A stretch of DNA of 64,000 bases from Aminobacter anthyllidis (GCF_018555685.1 NZ_JAFLWW010000002.1:558001-622000); one strand, 5' to 3'. Counted from the first letter of the stretch, positions 16,038-26,022 are shown. Program-made: numbers and translations. The notes: generated by a model not told the origin, from the sequence alone.

Positions 16038-16158
16038 GTCTTCCTCCCTGGTGTTTCGAGGCAAAGCCTCTTTCTGCCGCCGGCGCATGAACGCCGGAAG
16101 TTGGTGAATTCCCCTGTCGTTAATTCCCTCCGCGCGATGTGCCCGCGCGGTTCTGCTG

Positions 16159-19100
16159 CTACGCGCCTTCGGCTGATACCGCGGCGAAGGTCTCCTCAAG
16201 CACGCCAACCAGATGGTCGGCATCGGCACGGCTGAAGATCATCGGCGGACGCATCTTGAGCACGTTGTCGTGTGGGCCCTCGGTGCCGATCAAAACGCCG
16301 CGCGCCCTGGCTCCGTCATTGACCTTGCGGGCGAATGCCGTGGCCGGCTGCTTGGTCTTACGGTCGGTGACCAGTTCGATGCCGAGAAACAGGCCCTGCC
16401 CCCTGACGTCACCGATGACATCGTAGCGCGCCTGCATCTCCCTGAAGCGGGCGACGAGGTAGGCGCCGATCTTGGCGGCGTTGTCGCGCAGCCGGTCGCG
16501 CTCGATGACGTCGAGCACGGCGAGGCCGGCCGCGCACGACACCGGGTTGCCAGCGAAGGTGTTGAAATACTCCATGCCGTTGTTGAAGCGGTCGGCGATC
16601 TCGCGCGTGGTGACCAGTGCCGACATGGGGTGGCCATTGCCGATGGGCTTGCCCATGGTGACGATGTCGGGGGTAACGCCTTGCGTCTCGAAGGCCCACC
16701 AGTGGCTGCCGACACGGCCGAAGCCGACCTGGACCTCGTCGGCGATGCAGAAGCCGCCGGCGGCGCGGACTATGGCGTAGACTTCTTTCAGGTAACCCTC
16801 AGGCAGGAAGACCTGGCCGGCGACGCTGGGGATGGATTCGGCGATGAAGAAGGCCGGCGCGCGGCCCTGTTTGCGCATCGTCTCGATCTGCTCGGCGATG
16901 CTTTCGGCGAAGCGCCTGGCATGCTCCTCGACCGGCCATTCAGCCGGCGCGCGATAGCTGTCCGGGATGGTCGCCTCGAAGACATGGGCCGGACGGCCCT
17001 TGCCGCCCTTGCGCTTGTATTTGTAGGGGCTGAGGTCGATCAGCTCCTGTGTGGTGCCGTGATAGGCCCAGTCGAGCACCAGCGCGTCGTTGCTGCCGGT
17101 CAAGGTGCGCGACATGCGCAGCGCGAGCGAATTGGCCTCGCTGCCCGAACAGGCGAAGGAGGCGACCGACAGCCCATCGGGCAAGGTTGCCGTCAGCCGC
17201 TCGGCATAGGTGACGATGGCGTCGTGCAGGTAGCGCGTGTTGGTGTTGAGTTTCGCCGCCTGGCGAGCGATGGCCTCGACGACGTCGGGGTGGGCGTGGC
17301 CGAGGTGGCAGACATTGTTGAAGCAGTCGAGATAGGCGCGGCCACGATCGTCGATCAGCCAGGCGCCCTCGCCGCGGACGAACTTGATCGGCTCGGAATA
17401 GGAGATCGACAGGTTGGGCAGCAGCGAGTTTTTCCGCGCGGCAACGATTTCGGGACGCGTGCGGCCGGTCTGGACGAAGGTTTCGGGCGGGATGCCGGCA
17501 AGTGTGGCCGCATCCTGGAACAGCTCGCGCCAGACATCGAGATAACGCGCCTCGCCGACGCCGAGGATGTCGCGGGCGGCAAGTTCGGGGTCCGCCGAGA
17601 TCTGGAAATGCAGGTGCGGCGCCCAGCCGCCGTTTTCGGCGGGTACGCCCATTTCACCGACGAGCGCACCGGCTTCGAGCTTCTGTCCCGGCTGCAGGCG
17701 CGCCATCGCCTCGTGTGCCATGTGGCCCCAGAGCGTGACGAAGGGCGGGCAGCCCTTGGGCGTGTGTTCAAGCGCGATCAGGCAGCCATAGCCCAGCGGG
17801 TCCTCCTCGATCTCGACGCTTTTGACGGTGGCGGCGAGCGGGGTGAAAACCCTTGTGCCTGCAGGCATGAACAGGTCGAGACCGAGGTGATGCACCCGGC
17901 GAGCGCCTTCGACGAAACGCGACCAGAAGATATCGGAGGTGTATACCGTGCGTGCCTCGCCCCATGGGCCAATGCCGAGCTCGATGCCGTGCTCGGTGCA
18001 CCAGGCATCCCACCAGGCGGTGGCCTTGTCGGGCTGCTGGCCAGCCGAAGTGACGGTCATCGGATGGGCCGGGTCGCCATAGGGCACCAGCGCCTTGACC
18101 AGCGTCGCCGGATGGCGATCGAGGATCGGCGCGAGGCTCTTGCGGTTGGCGCCAATCCAACTGGCGATGGCGCTGGCTCCTGATACGGCGTCGAAACCGC
18201 AGGCGTGGCGCAGGATGGCGGTGGCGAAACGGCGGTTCATCGCACTGAGCCGGCGCAGCAGCCGCCAGGCCGGCGCCTCCGATATGGCGAGATAGGGATT
18301 GTCGCCGGTCTTTTCCTTGCGCTGCGCCGAAAGCGTGACCGAGATAACCAGGCGCATGGCGATGAGGTCAAACAGGACGTCGAGTTCTTCTTCGCGCAGC
18401 GGGTACTCGGCGTGGAAGCCAGCGGCCAAGGTGGCGGCGGCACCGATCGGGTCCTCGACGTCGAGTATCGAATAGGCGCAGGCGACAGCCACTTCGGCGA
18501 TCAGGGGCGAATAGAGCGCGTCGCCGAAATCGATGATGCCGGCGATGCGCTCGTGGTTGTCCTCGTCGACAAGGACGTTCCAGTCATTGGCGTCGTTGTG
18601 GATGACCTGGGCGCGCAAGCCGGCCAGACGAGGGGCGACCTCCGCATCGAAATGATCGAGCAGGCCGCGCAGAAGGGCGCGATCCGCGACATCGGGGACA
18701 TGGTGCAGGCGCTGGCGCGCGGCACCGGCCTGGCGGATGTCCCAGTCGAACGAACGCAAGGCGCCGGGATGGATGAAGCCCTGCAGCGCGCCGTCGAGCC
18801 GGCCAAGGGCGCGGCCAAGGTTTTCGAGAAGTGCCGCGGTCCGCGCCGCCTCGGCCAGAGGCAGGCCGGGCAGCCATGACACAAGCCGCAGCGCGTGGCG
18901 CTCGCCTGTGGCACCGGTGGCTTCCGCCAGCGCCGCGCCGTCGGCGGACAGCTTCAGGCGGGGTGCGGCGACGCCTGAGCGCGCGAGGTGATCGAGCAAG
19001 GCGACCTGGAATTCGCTTTCGCTGGCAGGCTCGCTGGCATTGACGATCTTGAGGATCCACTGCGCGCCATCGTCGGCCGAAAGCTTGAAGTTCTGGTCGC

Positions 19101-19209
19101 GTTCGCTGTCGAGGGCTGTGACGCGGCCGCCGACGCCGAACCGGCCCGAAGCCAGGTCGGCGGCTTCGCCAAAGGAGAATGCGGGCGCGGGGTGGGTCAC
19201 GTCGGTCAT
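16159..19209 (-). CDS. Tri-domain fusion: APH-type kinase, M23-like domain, class III aminotransferase
   Basis: A 1016-residue protein. Residues ~15-340 are an aminoglycoside-phosphotransferase (APH)-type kinase domain with Lys54, catalytic HNDANDWN (204-211) and the metal site IIDFGD (225-230). Residues ~400-545 form an M23/LytM-like domain with H-x3-D (His441, Asp445) and H-x-H (His532, His534), so all zinc ligands look present. Residues ~575-1010 are a class III aminotransferase with ADEVQVGFG (Asp824) and PLP Lys854 in MGKPIGNG. In animals the closest pairings are separate proteins: hydroxylysine kinase (HYKK) and the AGXT2L phospho-lyases acting on 5-phosphohydroxylysine or phosphoethanolamine. 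I infer a phosphorylate-then-eliminate enzyme for an amino alcohol. It is divergent from an Lrp gene and followed by an amino-acid binding protein. Confidence 0.9.
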   Translation of the reverse strand: MTDVTHPAPAFSFGEAADLASGRFGVGGRVTALDSERDQNFKLSADDGAQWILKIVNASEPASESEFQVALLDHLARSGVAAPRLKLSADGAALAEATGATGERHALRLVSWLPGLPLAEAARTAALLENLGRALGRLDGALQGFIHPGALRSFDWDIRQAGAARQRLHHVPDVADRALLRGLLDHFDAEVAPRLAGLRAQVIHNDANDWNVLVDEDNHERIAGIIDFGDALYSPLIAEVAVACAYSILDVEDPIGAAATLAAGFHAEYPLREEELDVLFDLIAMRLVISVTLSAQRKEKTGDNPYLAISEAPAWRLLRRLSAMNRRFATAILRHACGFDAVSGASAIASWIGANRKSLAPILDRHPATLVKALVPYGDPAHPMTVTSAGQQPDKATAWWDAWCTEHGIELGIGPWGEARTVYTSDIFWSRFVEGARRVHHLGLDLFMPAGTRVFTPLAATVKSVEIEEDPLGYGCLIALEHTPKGCPPFVTLWGHMAHEAMARLQPGQKLEAGALVGEMGVPAENGGWAPHLHFQISADPELAARDILGVGEARYLDVWRELFQDAATLAGIPPETFVQTGRTRPEIVAARKNSLLPNLSISYSEPIKFVRGEGAWLIDDRGRAYLDCFNNVCHLGHAHPDVVEAIARQAAKLNTNTRYLHDAIVTYAERLTATLPDGLSVASFACSGSEANSLALRMSRTLTGSNDALVLDWAYHGTTQELIDLSPYKYKRKGGKGRPAHVFEATIPDSYRAPAEWPVEEHARRFAESIAEQIETMRKQGRAPAFFIAESIPSVAGQVFLPEGYLKEVYAIVRAAGGFCIADEVQVGFGRVGSHWWAFETQGVTPDIVTMGKPIGNGHPMSALVTTREIADRFNNGMEYFNTFAGNPVSCAAGLAVLDVIERDRLRDNAAKIGAYLVARFREMQARYDVIGDVRGQGLFLGIELVTDRKTKQPATAFARKVNDGARARGVLIGTEGPHDNVLKMRPPMIFSRADADHLVGVLEETFAAVSAEGA

Positions 19210-19339
19210 GTGCTATCCGGAATTGCTGTGATTGGAGCTTGGCACGGGCCGAAAAATCGGGCATCCGGCAAAGCGTCGGTTGCACCGGCACTATGACTGC
19301 ATGGACCGGCACTTTAACGGCACCGATCGGAACCCGGCG

Positions 19340-19777
19340 ATGAAGGAACTCGACGCCAAGGACAGGGACATTCTGGGCATTCTTTCGAAGGAGGCCCGCA
19401 TCCCGCTGAAGACGCTGGCCGGCCGCATCGGGCTGTCGCGAAGCGCCACCAGCGAACGGGTCGCTGCGCTGGAAAAGAGCGGCGTCATCCGCGGCTATCG
19501 CGCCGATATCGGCCAGATGGATTCGAACCTGGTTTCGGCCTTCCTGATGGTGACGCTGGTGTCGACGCCGTCGATGGGGGTGCTCGACCAGCTGGCGCGT
19601 TACTCGGAGGTGCGGCGGGTGTCATCGGTGACCGGCCAGCTCGACCTGATGGTCGAGGTCGAAGTGCCGTCGATCGACCGCCTCAACACGCTGCGCGACA
19701 TCATCGCCACGCACCCGAGCGTGCAGGACCTGACGACGCTGATCGTGCTGCGCCGGGACATCGAGCGGCGGGAGTAA
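19340..19777 (+). CDS. Lrp/AsnC family transcriptional regulator
   Basis: A 145-residue Lrp-type protein with an N-terminal HTH (about residues 3-60; IPLKTLAGRIGLSRSATSERV) and a C-terminal RAM/AsnC effector domain (about 68-140). The start chosen (MKELDAKDRDIL) matches the family. In-frame starts at 19301 and 19232 would add 13-36 residues rich in Arg/His that no relative has. It is divergent from the tri-domain aminotransferase gene, so an amino acid processed by that enzyme is the likely effector. The gap repeats ACCGGCACT twice, a possible operator. Confidence 0.88.
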   Translation: MKELDAKDRDILGILSKEARIPLKTLAGRIGLSRSATSERVAALEKSGVIRGYRADIGQMDSNLVSAFLMVTLVSTPSMGVLDQLARYSEVRRVSSVTGQLDLMVEVEVPSIDRLNTLRDIIATHPSVQDLTTLIVLRRDIERRE

Positions 19778-19875
19778 GCGGCGGGCGCCAGCACGGGTGG
19801 CCACCGCTCCGCGCTGGAAGGGTGACCACTTTCGCTATATGCGACATCAACGACAGGCCGAGGCAGAGGGCAGAC

Positions 19876-20373
19876 ATGGCGATCCGAGCACTCGTGAGAT
19901 TTCCAGACCCTCGCCTGCGTATCGTCGCCGAGCCTGTCACCGTCTTTGACCAAGGCCTGCGCGACCTCGCGGCGGACCTGCTCGACACGATGCGCGCGGC
20001 GCCCGGCATCGGCATCACTGCGCCGCATATCGGCATCGGCAGGCGGGTGGTGGTGCTTCAGCTCGAAGGCCCGGGCAGTGCGCGAACCTACGTCAATCCG
20101 CGGATACTCTGGGCATCTGAGGAGACGATCCTGCATACCGAAGGCAGCGTGTCGATGCCGGGCGTCACCGACGAGATCAGGCGGCACGCGCGGGTGCGTA
20201 TCACCTATCAGGATATCGACGGCACTGAACGCACCGAGGAGGCGGAGGGCCTGCTCGCCGTCTGCCATCAGCACGAGATCGACCAGCTCGACGGCATGTT
20301 CTGGATCCAGCGGCTGTCAAAGCTGAAACGGGACCGGCTGGTCAAGCGCTACGAGAAGCTGCTGCGGGCCTAG
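19876..20373 (+). CDS. Peptide deformylase-like protein with altered metal ligands
   Basis: A 165-residue protein with the peptide deformylase (Def) fold pattern: RFPDPRLR start, GIGITAPHIG (motif I, canonical GxGLAAxQ), EGSVSMPG (motif II, canonical EGCLS) and CHQHEIDQLDG (motif III, canonical HExDH). The cysteine ligand of motif II is serine, the second histidine of motif III is glutamine, and the motif I glutamine is histidine. Two of the three metal ligands are therefore missing, and ordinary deformylase activity is unlikely. The reading frame is otherwise intact with normal codon use, so it looks like a retained paralog with another role. Start at 19876, preceded by GAGGGC. A housekeeping def gene presumably exists elsewhere. 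Confidence 0.82.
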   Translation: MAIRALVRFPDPRLRIVAEPVTVFDQGLRDLAADLLDTMRAAPGIGITAPHIGIGRRVVVLQLEGPGSARTYVNPRILWASEETILHTEGSVSMPGVTDEIRRHARVRITYQDIDGTERTEEAEGLLAVCHQHEIDQLDGMFWIQRLSKLKRDRLVKRYEKLLRA

Positions 20374-20425
20374 AAGCGCACGACCTAAGACGGCCCGACA
20401 AGGTCGGCGGCATAGTAAGGTCGGT

Positions 20426-20515
20426 GCCTATGTCCGAGCCGATGCGTCGCGCATATCCTAGGTCCCGGCCGGGGCGCCGGGCCTATCCGATGTTCTCGCC
20501 AGCGTGCCGGGCCTA
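20426..20515. repeat. Three imperfect 30-bp tandem repeats
   Basis: Three consecutive 30-base units (20426-20455, 20456-20485, 20486-20515) share the frame TCC-N-A-GTYC near the start and a GCGNNGCGGGC(C)TA-like end; the second and third are the most alike (both end GCCGGGCCTA). The array lies between the converging deformylase-like and MlrC genes and includes the MlrC stop codon. The GC-rich self-complementary GGCCGGGGCGCCGGGCC within it may form a hairpin. Confidence 0.5.
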
Positions 20516-21961
20516 AGCGGTCACCGGCCATTTCGGCAGCTTGATCCTGGTGTAGGGGAGGCTGGCGAGGTTGGAGGTGACTGTGCCCTCCGTCGCGGCA
20601 TAGATGACCTCCGTGGCGACCTTCTCATAGGACGCGCGGAAGTGCTGGGTCGACTTCACCACCACGATTCTTTTCTCGCCGAGGTCGCAGCCGATGCCGG
20701 TGAAGAGGTCGGTGTCGATCGCCTGCGACCTCTCAGAGGCCAGCAGCACCTGGACGCCGCCGCAGTCGACCAAGGCGCAATCGCCCATCGGCGAGGGAAC
20801 ACCGCCGAGGCCGGTCATCACCAGGCCGCGCTTGAGTGCCACGACCCGGCAGGTGACGTCGACCGGATTGCCGGAGCGCGGGCCGACCTTGCCGCCGACG
20901 CGCAGCGGCAGCACGGCGCCCTCGCCGGCCTCGAAGACAAGGCGCACGGCGATCGGGTCCCACAGCGGACCGATGACGGCGTCGCTGATGCCGCGCTCGA
21001 TCATGCGGGCGAGGAAGAAGGTCGAGTCGCTGGCGGCACCGCCGCCGGCATTGTCAGCCGTGTCGGCGATGACAACCGTACCTGCCGGCACGGCAAGTGC
21101 CTGGTCAAGCGCCTCGTCGACGCCGGGCATGGGCGGCACGATCTCGGCGCGCATGGCGTAGAGATCATTGGCCAGCCGCTGCGCCAGCGACTGTGCCAGA
21201 TCCTGGTTGTCGTCGGTGTAGACCACCACGCGCGTTCCCATTTCGGGCACGTCGGCCCAGGGAAAACCTTGCGCGATCGATACCGACAGCACCTTGTCCT
21301 TCTGCTCCATGGCACGGATGCCGGCGATGATCGACAGGCCGGGTTCGGTGGTGGTGCGGATGAAGGTGACCATGCCGGTGTCGACAAGCGCTGCCTTCGG
21401 CTTGATCTCGCCCGTGGCGATGCGGTGGCAGAGATCGACGAGCTGCACGCCGCATTCATAGACGTCGGTGTGGGGGTATTCCTTGTAGGTCAAAAGGATG
21501 TCGACATTGTCGATCATCTCTGAAGTCATGTGGCAATGCGGGTCGAGCTCGCAGCCAACGACAGTGTCGGGGCCAACGATCTCGCGGATGCGGGCGAGGA
21601 TATCGCCTTCGCAATCGTCATAGCCGTCGGCGACCATGGCGCCGTGCAGCGACATCAGCACCATGTCGACGGGCAGGACGGCGCGCAGGTCGCCGAGCAG
21701 CTGGTCGCGCAGCGTCTCATAGGCATGGCGGGTGGTGGTTCCGCCCGGTTCGGCCGAGGCGCTGAGGCCTTCGAACAGGGTCCAGCCCTCGCGGCGGCCA
21801 CGCTCGCGCGCCGCCCACAGCTGACCGCCATAAAGCGTCATGTGATCGGGATGCTCGCCGGCGGGATAATAGTCGCCGCCACTGACGAAGGCGGTCAGGC
21901 CGGTGGGGATGGGCGAGAATGTATTGGTCTCGGTCGCAAGGACGGCACTGAACACACGCAT
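20513..21961 (-). CDS. M81 family metallopeptidase (MlrC-like)
   Basis: A 482-residue protein of the MlrC family, named for the enzyme degrading linearised microcystin. An N-terminal DUF1485 domain (begins RVFSAVLATETNTFSP) carries the probable zinc ligands in VGCELDPHCHMT and the LHGAM segment. The MlrC C-terminal domain follows (about 300-480). Enzymes of this family cleave peptides containing D- or unusual residues, which fits its position at the 3' end of a D-peptide operon. The ATG at 21961 starts the family-typical N-terminus; a longer same-frame reading to 22900 is only a shadow of the CobW gene. The gap to the upstream gene is 23 bp. Confidence 0.9.
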   Translation of the reverse strand: MRVFSAVLATETNTFSPIPTGLTAFVSGGDYYPAGEHPDHMTLYGGQLWAARERGRREGWTLFEGLSASAEPGGTTTRHAYETLRDQLLGDLRAVLPVDMVLMSLHGAMVADGYDDCEGDILARIREIVGPDTVVGCELDPHCHMTSEMIDNVDILLTYKEYPHTDVYECGVQLVDLCHRIATGEIKPKAALVDTGMVTFIRTTTEPGLSIIAGIRAMEQKDKVLSVSIAQGFPWADVPEMGTRVVVYTDDNQDLAQSLAQRLANDLYAMRAEIVPPMPGVDEALDQALAVPAGTVVIADTADNAGGGAASDSTFFLARMIERGISDAVIGPLWDPIAVRLVFEAGEGAVLPLRVGGKVGPRSGNPVDVTCRVVALKRGLVMTGLGGVPSPMGDCALVDCGGVQVLLASERSQAIDTDLFTGIGCDLGEKRIVVVKSTQHFRASYEKVATEVIYAATEGTVTSNLASLPYTRIKLPKWPVTA

Positions 21962-21984
21962 GATGGGACGACTCCGCTTGCGGG

Positions 21985-22893
21985 TTATGAGGTGAAGATT
22001 TCGGAGAGCCGGGCATGCGCCGTCTCGGTGTCGATGACAGCCGCCTCGCCGATCAGGACCAGGCGGCAATCGGGCTCGAACTTCGGAAACGGCTGCAAGG
22101 TGGCACGCCGACCGACCATCTGCAGCAGGAAGCTCTGTCCGGGCCGCTCGATGAAATTGACGATGCCCTTGGCGCGGATGAGCTTGGGCGCGAGCCGGTC
22201 GATGGCGGCCTGGAAGCGGTCGAGCGAAACCGGGGCCGCCGATTGCCATTCGATCGAGGTGAAGCGCGAAGCGCCGACCTTCGCCTGGCCGGTCTGGGCC
22301 GGCGGCCGATCTGCGACAAGCAGTGCCTCGATCGGCATGGCATCGCCGTCGGTCTCGAAGACAAGCGTCTTGTTGAGCCAGACAAGCTCGGCTCGCAGGG
22401 CCTCGCCCGAGCTTTCGCTCAGTCCGGTCTTGGACAGCGCTATGAAGTCGGCCGCCTCGACCTGGGCGCGCCACAACTCGTCGCGCAGGCGACCGGGATT
22501 GGCCGCGACCTCGTCGGCATCGACGACGGCGACAACCGCATCGAGGCGGATGTCGTGCCACAGGATCGGGTCCATCAGCGTTTCGGTGATGCCGCGCGGG
22601 TCGGCGACCCCTGATGCTTCGATGACGATGTGGTCGGGCTTGGCGGGCTGGGAGAGCACGAGCTTGAGCGTCCGCAGCAGGTCGCCCTGCAGCGAGCAGC
22701 AGATGCAGCCGTTCTTCAGTCCGACGACAGTGTCGGCCGCGTCGGCGATCAGCTCCGCATCGATATTGATGGCGCCAAAGTCGTTGACGATGGCGCTGAT
22801 GCGCCGGCCTTCGGACCGTTGCAGAAGCTGGTTGATGAACGTCGTCTTGCCGGCGCCCAGAAAGCCGGTGACGACGAGGACAGGAACGCTCAC
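21985..22893 (-). CDS. CobW/G3E-family GTPase (metallochaperone-like)
   Basis: A 302-residue GTPase with Walker A GFLGAGKTT (about residues 10-18), the metal-binding C-x-C-C motif in KNGCICCSLQGDL (about 60-72), the EASGVADP switch II region and a C-terminal CobW_C domain. The guanine-specificity motif NKxD appears as SKTG. G3E proteins deliver metals (Zn, Co, Ni) to specific enzymes using GTP. It sits between two predicted metallohydrolases and overlaps the upstream one by 4 bp, so it may load one of them, probably with zinc (inference). Confidence 0.9.
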   Translation of the reverse strand: MSVPVLVVTGFLGAGKTTFINQLLQRSEGRRISAIVNDFGAINIDAELIADAADTVVGLKNGCICCSLQGDLLRTLKLVLSQPAKPDHIVIEASGVADPRGITETLMDPILWHDIRLDAVVAVVDADEVAANPGRLRDELWRAQVEAADFIALSKTGLSESSGEALRAELVWLNKTLVFETDGDAMPIEALLVADRPPAQTGQAKVGASRFTSIEWQSAAPVSLDRFQAAIDRLAPKLIRAKGIVNFIERPGQSFLLQMVGRRATLQPFPKFEPDCRLVLIGEAAVIDTETAHARLSEIFTS

Positions 22894-24383
22894 GCGTCAC
22901 CTCGCCTGATGGGGCGCCCGGGGGCTGCGGCGCGGTCGAGGACGCCGTCCGAAATCACCACCTGGCCGTTGACCAGCACGTGGCGCATGCCTTCGGCCGG
23001 CAGGTTCATCTCGGCGAAGGTAGCGCGGTCGGCGATCGTTGCGAGATCGAAGGCCACGATGTCGGCATCGCAGCCTGGCTGCAGCCGGCCCTTGCGCTGA
23101 AACAGCGGCGCGCAGCTCTCGACGATCCGGGCTGGAATGAGCGTGCACTTGGCGATCGCCTCGACGAGCGGGATCGCATCGCGCTCGCGCACCCACTGGC
23201 GCAGGAAGCGGGTGAAGGTACCAGAGGATCGGGGGTGCGCGGTCTTGTCGGGTCCGAGCGGCCATTCGTTGCCCTCATACGGCGTGCCGTCCGGCTGGCT
23301 CCACGGCATCGCATCGGAGGCGATGGCGCCTCCCGGATACATCACCGAGACATCGAGCAGCGCGCGGTGGCGCGGATTGTCCTCGGTGTCGAGGAAGTGC
23401 CAGAGCACAAGAGCCGAGGGATCGGCCTGGCGGACCTGCTTGAGGTCGTCGATACCGTCGAGGCGGCGGTGCGTGGTGACAAGCTCGATCGCGTCGTAGC
23501 CGGTGCCGGTGCGGGCGGAAAATGCCGGATCGACGAAGAAGCCGGCGCTGACGACCGTCGAGCCGGTGCCATAGGGATAGGCCTCGGTGGTTATCCTGAG
23601 CCCTTGCGCCTGCGCCCTGGCGATGATCGCCGCCGCGCGCTCGACGTCCTGCAGGCTTGTCGAGTTGAGATGGCAGATGTGCATATGCGCGCCGGTGGCG
23701 CCGGCGAGGCCGATCAGCGTGACATAAGCCTCGATCGAGCTCTTGGGGTCGATGTTCGACATCTGCGCGATGTGGGTATAGGTCGGCGTGTCGGTCTCGG
23801 CGGCCAGATCGCAGATCAGGCTCATTTCCTTGGCGCCGGCGCCGGGCGCGTAGCCGGCGGGGATACCGATGCCAAGCGCCCCTTCCTCGATGCCCTTGCG
23901 GGTGAGCGCAACGATCTCGTTTGCCTGTGCTTCGGTGGCGGCATCGGTCGACCAGCGCGGGTCGTCGAAGCCGCGCCCCATGACCGTGATCGGCGCTTCG
24001 CCTGACTTAAGTTCCAGCCCGATCATCACCGCCTTGCGGGCGAAGACCCAGGCGGAAGCTGTGCCGTAGTTGAGCAGGCGCGCGGTGTTGGCCTGCGCCC
24101 CATACCAGCCGCCGACCGGCAAGGCGCCGACTTCCAGTTCGAGCGCGGTGGTCACGCCATCGAAGGCCTGCATGCGATCAGCAGGCACGGACTGACCATG
24201 GGCGTGCAAGTCGATGAAACCGGGTGCCACGATCAGCCCCTCGGCGTCGACCACCTTGTGTGCCGGGCCAAGACCGGCACCGATGGCAGCAATCTTGTCG
24301 CCCGATATGGCGATGTCGGTAATCTCGTCGCGGCCGGTCTCGGGGTCGACGACGCGCCCACCTTTGATCAAGATGTCATGCAT
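22890..24383 (-). CDS. D-aminoacylase-like amidohydrolase
   Basis: A 497-residue amidohydrolase of the N-acyl-D-amino-acid deacylase type. It has the IDLHAHGQS metal motif (about residues 56-64), GALGIGIPAGYAPGAGAKEM near the middle, THIAQMS and HICHLNS ligands, and ASDAMPW with the catalytic Asp. D-aminoacylases release D-amino acids from N-acyl derivatives. The ATG at 24383 overlaps the ATPase stop by 8 bp and is preceded by GAAAGGG; the start at 24428 lies inside the ATPase gene. It is part of the operon that imports and degrades D-residue peptides. Confidence 0.9.
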   Translation of the reverse strand: MHDILIKGGRVVDPETGRDEITDIAISGDKIAAIGAGLGPAHKVVDAEGLIVAPGFIDLHAHGQSVPADRMQAFDGVTTALELEVGALPVGGWYGAQANTARLLNYGTASAWVFARKAVMIGLELKSGEAPITVMGRGFDDPRWSTDAATEAQANEIVALTRKGIEEGALGIGIPAGYAPGAGAKEMSLICDLAAETDTPTYTHIAQMSNIDPKSSIEAYVTLIGLAGATGAHMHICHLNSTSLQDVERAAAIIARAQAQGLRITTEAYPYGTGSTVVSAGFFVDPAFSARTGTGYDAIELVTTHRRLDGIDDLKQVRQADPSALVLWHFLDTEDNPRHRALLDVSVMYPGGAIASDAMPWSQPDGTPYEGNEWPLGPDKTAHPRSSGTFTRFLRQWVRERDAIPLVEAIAKCTLIPARIVESCAPLFQRKGRLQPGCDADIVAFDLATIADRATFAEMNLPAEGMRHVLVNGQVVISDGVLDRAAAPGRPIRRGDA

Positions 24384-25197
24384 GGACGACCCTTTCGGCA
24401 GCGCGGCGCTTCTTGCCAGGAACGGCATCGATCAGCCGGCGGGTGTAGTCGGACTTTGGGGTGCGGAAAATCTCTGACGTCGGGCCAACCTCCTCCAGCA
24501 CGCCACGGTTCAACACGCCAACGCGCTGGCAAAGGTGATCGACAACCGACAGGTCGTGCGAGATGAACAGCATCGCCAGGCCCTGCTCGGTGCAGATCTT
24601 GCGCAGCAGTTGCAGCACCTGCGCCTGGCTGGAAACGTCGAGTGCCGAGACCGGCTCGTCGGCGATCAAAAGCTTCGGCCCGGAGGCCAATGCGCGGGCG
24701 ATAGCGATGCGCTGGCGCTGGCCGCCGGAGAACTGATGCGGGAAACGGTCGAGCCAGTCCGGATTGAGGCCGACCTGCTCCATCAGCTCGGCCGCGCGCG
24801 CCGTCAGGTTCGAACCCTTGAGGTCGGTGTAGGATTTGAGCGGCTCGGCCAGGATGTCGCGCACCCGCCAGCGCGGATCGAGGGAGGCATAAGGGCTCTG
24901 GAACACCATCTGGACGTCGCGGCGCTTGTCGCGCAGCGCCCTGCCGCGCAAAGCGAGCCAATCCTCGCCGTCGAAGCTGACCGATCCGGCGCTCGGCTCG
25001 GTCAGCCGGGCGATGATGCGGCCGATTGTCGACTTGCCCGAACCGCTTTCACCGACAAGCCCGAAAGCCTCCCCGCGCTTGATGGAGAAGCTGACATCGT
25101 TGACCGCCGTCAGCTGGCGCGACTTCTCAAACAGCCGGCCCGACAGGGTGAAATGGCGGACCAGCCCGCGCACCTCGAGCAGCGCCTCATCAGCCAT
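24376..25197 (-). CDS. Dipeptide/oligopeptide ABC transporter ATP-binding protein (DppF/OppF-like)
   Basis: A 273-residue nucleotide-binding subunit. Walker [11 protein letters not shown]-loop MVFQSPYASLDPRW, signature FSGGQRQRIAIARAL, Walker B LLIADEP and the H-loop SHDLSVV are all intact. The family-specific C-terminal oligopeptide domain (VLNRGVLEEVGPTSEIF) supports a peptide importer. It overlaps the OppD-like gene by 8 bp. Confidence 0.93.
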   Translation of the reverse strand: MADEALLEVRGLVRHFTLSGRLFEKSRQLTAVNDVSFSIKRGEAFGLVGESGSGKSTIGRIIARLTEPSAGSVSFDGEDWLALRGRALRDKRRDVQMVFQSPYASLDPRWRVRDILAEPLKSYTDLKGSNLTARAAELMEQVGLNPDWLDRFPHQFSGGQRQRIAIARALASGPKLLIADEPVSALDVSSQAQVLQLLRKICTEQGLAMLFISHDLSVVDHLCQRVGVLNRGVLEEVGPTSEIFRTPKSDYTRRLIDAVPGKKRRAAERVVHA

Positions 25198-26020
25198 GGC
25201 TCACCTCACTTTGCATGTGACCGGCGCCGAAGCTCGGCCGCGCGTTGAGCAATTGAAGCGTGTAGGCATGCCTGGGACGGCTCAGCACATCATCGACATG
25301 ACCGGCCTCGACGATGACGCCGTCCTTCATCACCACGACATCCTCGCAGACATCGCTGACGACATCGAGATCGTGGCTGATCAGGATCATCGCCGTGCCC
25401 TGCTCGCGGCTCAGTTCCTGCATCAGCCGCAGGATCTGCGCCTGCACGGTGACATCTAGTGCCGTGGTCGGCTCGTCGGCGATCAGCAGAGCCGGCTTGA
25501 GCGCGATCGCGGCGGCGATAACCACGCGCTGGCGCATGCCACCCGACAATTGATGCGGGTAGGCATCGATGCGGCGCGAAGCTTCCTGGATGCCGACGCG
25601 TTCGAGCAGGTCGAGGCTGGCTGAGCGGATCGCGCGGCGCGACATGTCGGGGCGATGGAAACGGAACACCTCGCCGATCTGGTCGCCAACACGCATGACC
25701 GGGTTCAGCGTCGCCATTGCATCCTGGAACACCATGGCGATCCGGTTGCCGCGCAGCTTGCGCCAGTCGCGGCCAGACAAGGCAAGCAGGTCGCGGCCTT
25801 CGAAAGTGACCGCGCCACCCAGGGTGGCGTGCGAGGCATCGGTCAGCCGCATCAGCGCATAGCCGATCGAAGACTTGCCCGAGCCGCTTTCACCGACAAC
25901 GCCAAGCACCGAACCCGGTGCGACGGAAAAGCTGACGCCGTTGACGGCGCGGACCGGGCCGTGGCGGCTGGGGTAGTCGACGGTCAGGTCGCGAACCGAC
26001 AACAAGGCAGAGGCTGTCAT
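25190..26020 (-). CDS. Dipeptide/oligopeptide ABC transporter ATP-binding protein (DppD/OppD-like)
   Basis: A 276-residue partner ATPase with Walker [10 protein letters not shown], signature [15 protein letters not shown], Walker [13 protein letters not shown] and the H-loop SHDLDVV. It starts at the ATG at 26020, two bases before the permease stop; a longer frame upstream runs inside the permease gene. With the OppF-like subunit it forms the heterodimeric motor of the importer. Confidence 0.93.
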   Translation of the reverse strand: MTASALLSVRDLTVDYPSRHGPVRAVNGVSFSVAPGSVLGVVGESGSGKSSIGYALMRLTDASHATLGGAVTFEGRDLLALSGRDWRKLRGNRIAMVFQDAMATLNPVMRVGDQIGEVFRFHRPDMSRRAIRSASLDLLERVGIQEASRRIDAYPHQLSGGMRQRVVIAAAIALKPALLIADEPTTALDVTVQAQILRLMQELSREQGTAMILISHDLDVVSDVCEDVVVMKDGVIVEAGHVDDVLSRPRHAYTLQLLNARPSFGAGHMQSEVSHG

Positions 26021-26022
26021 GA

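Noticed and set aside
16213-18183. A 656-residue plus-strand open frame
   Set aside because: It is antisense to the tri-domain gene, has no family motifs and shows the low-complexity composition of a GC-rich shadow frame.
20513-22900. A single 795-residue open frame on the minus strand
   Set aside because: Its N-terminal half is a shadow of the CobW gene in another frame; the real protein (MlrC) starts at 21961 with its own family N-terminus.
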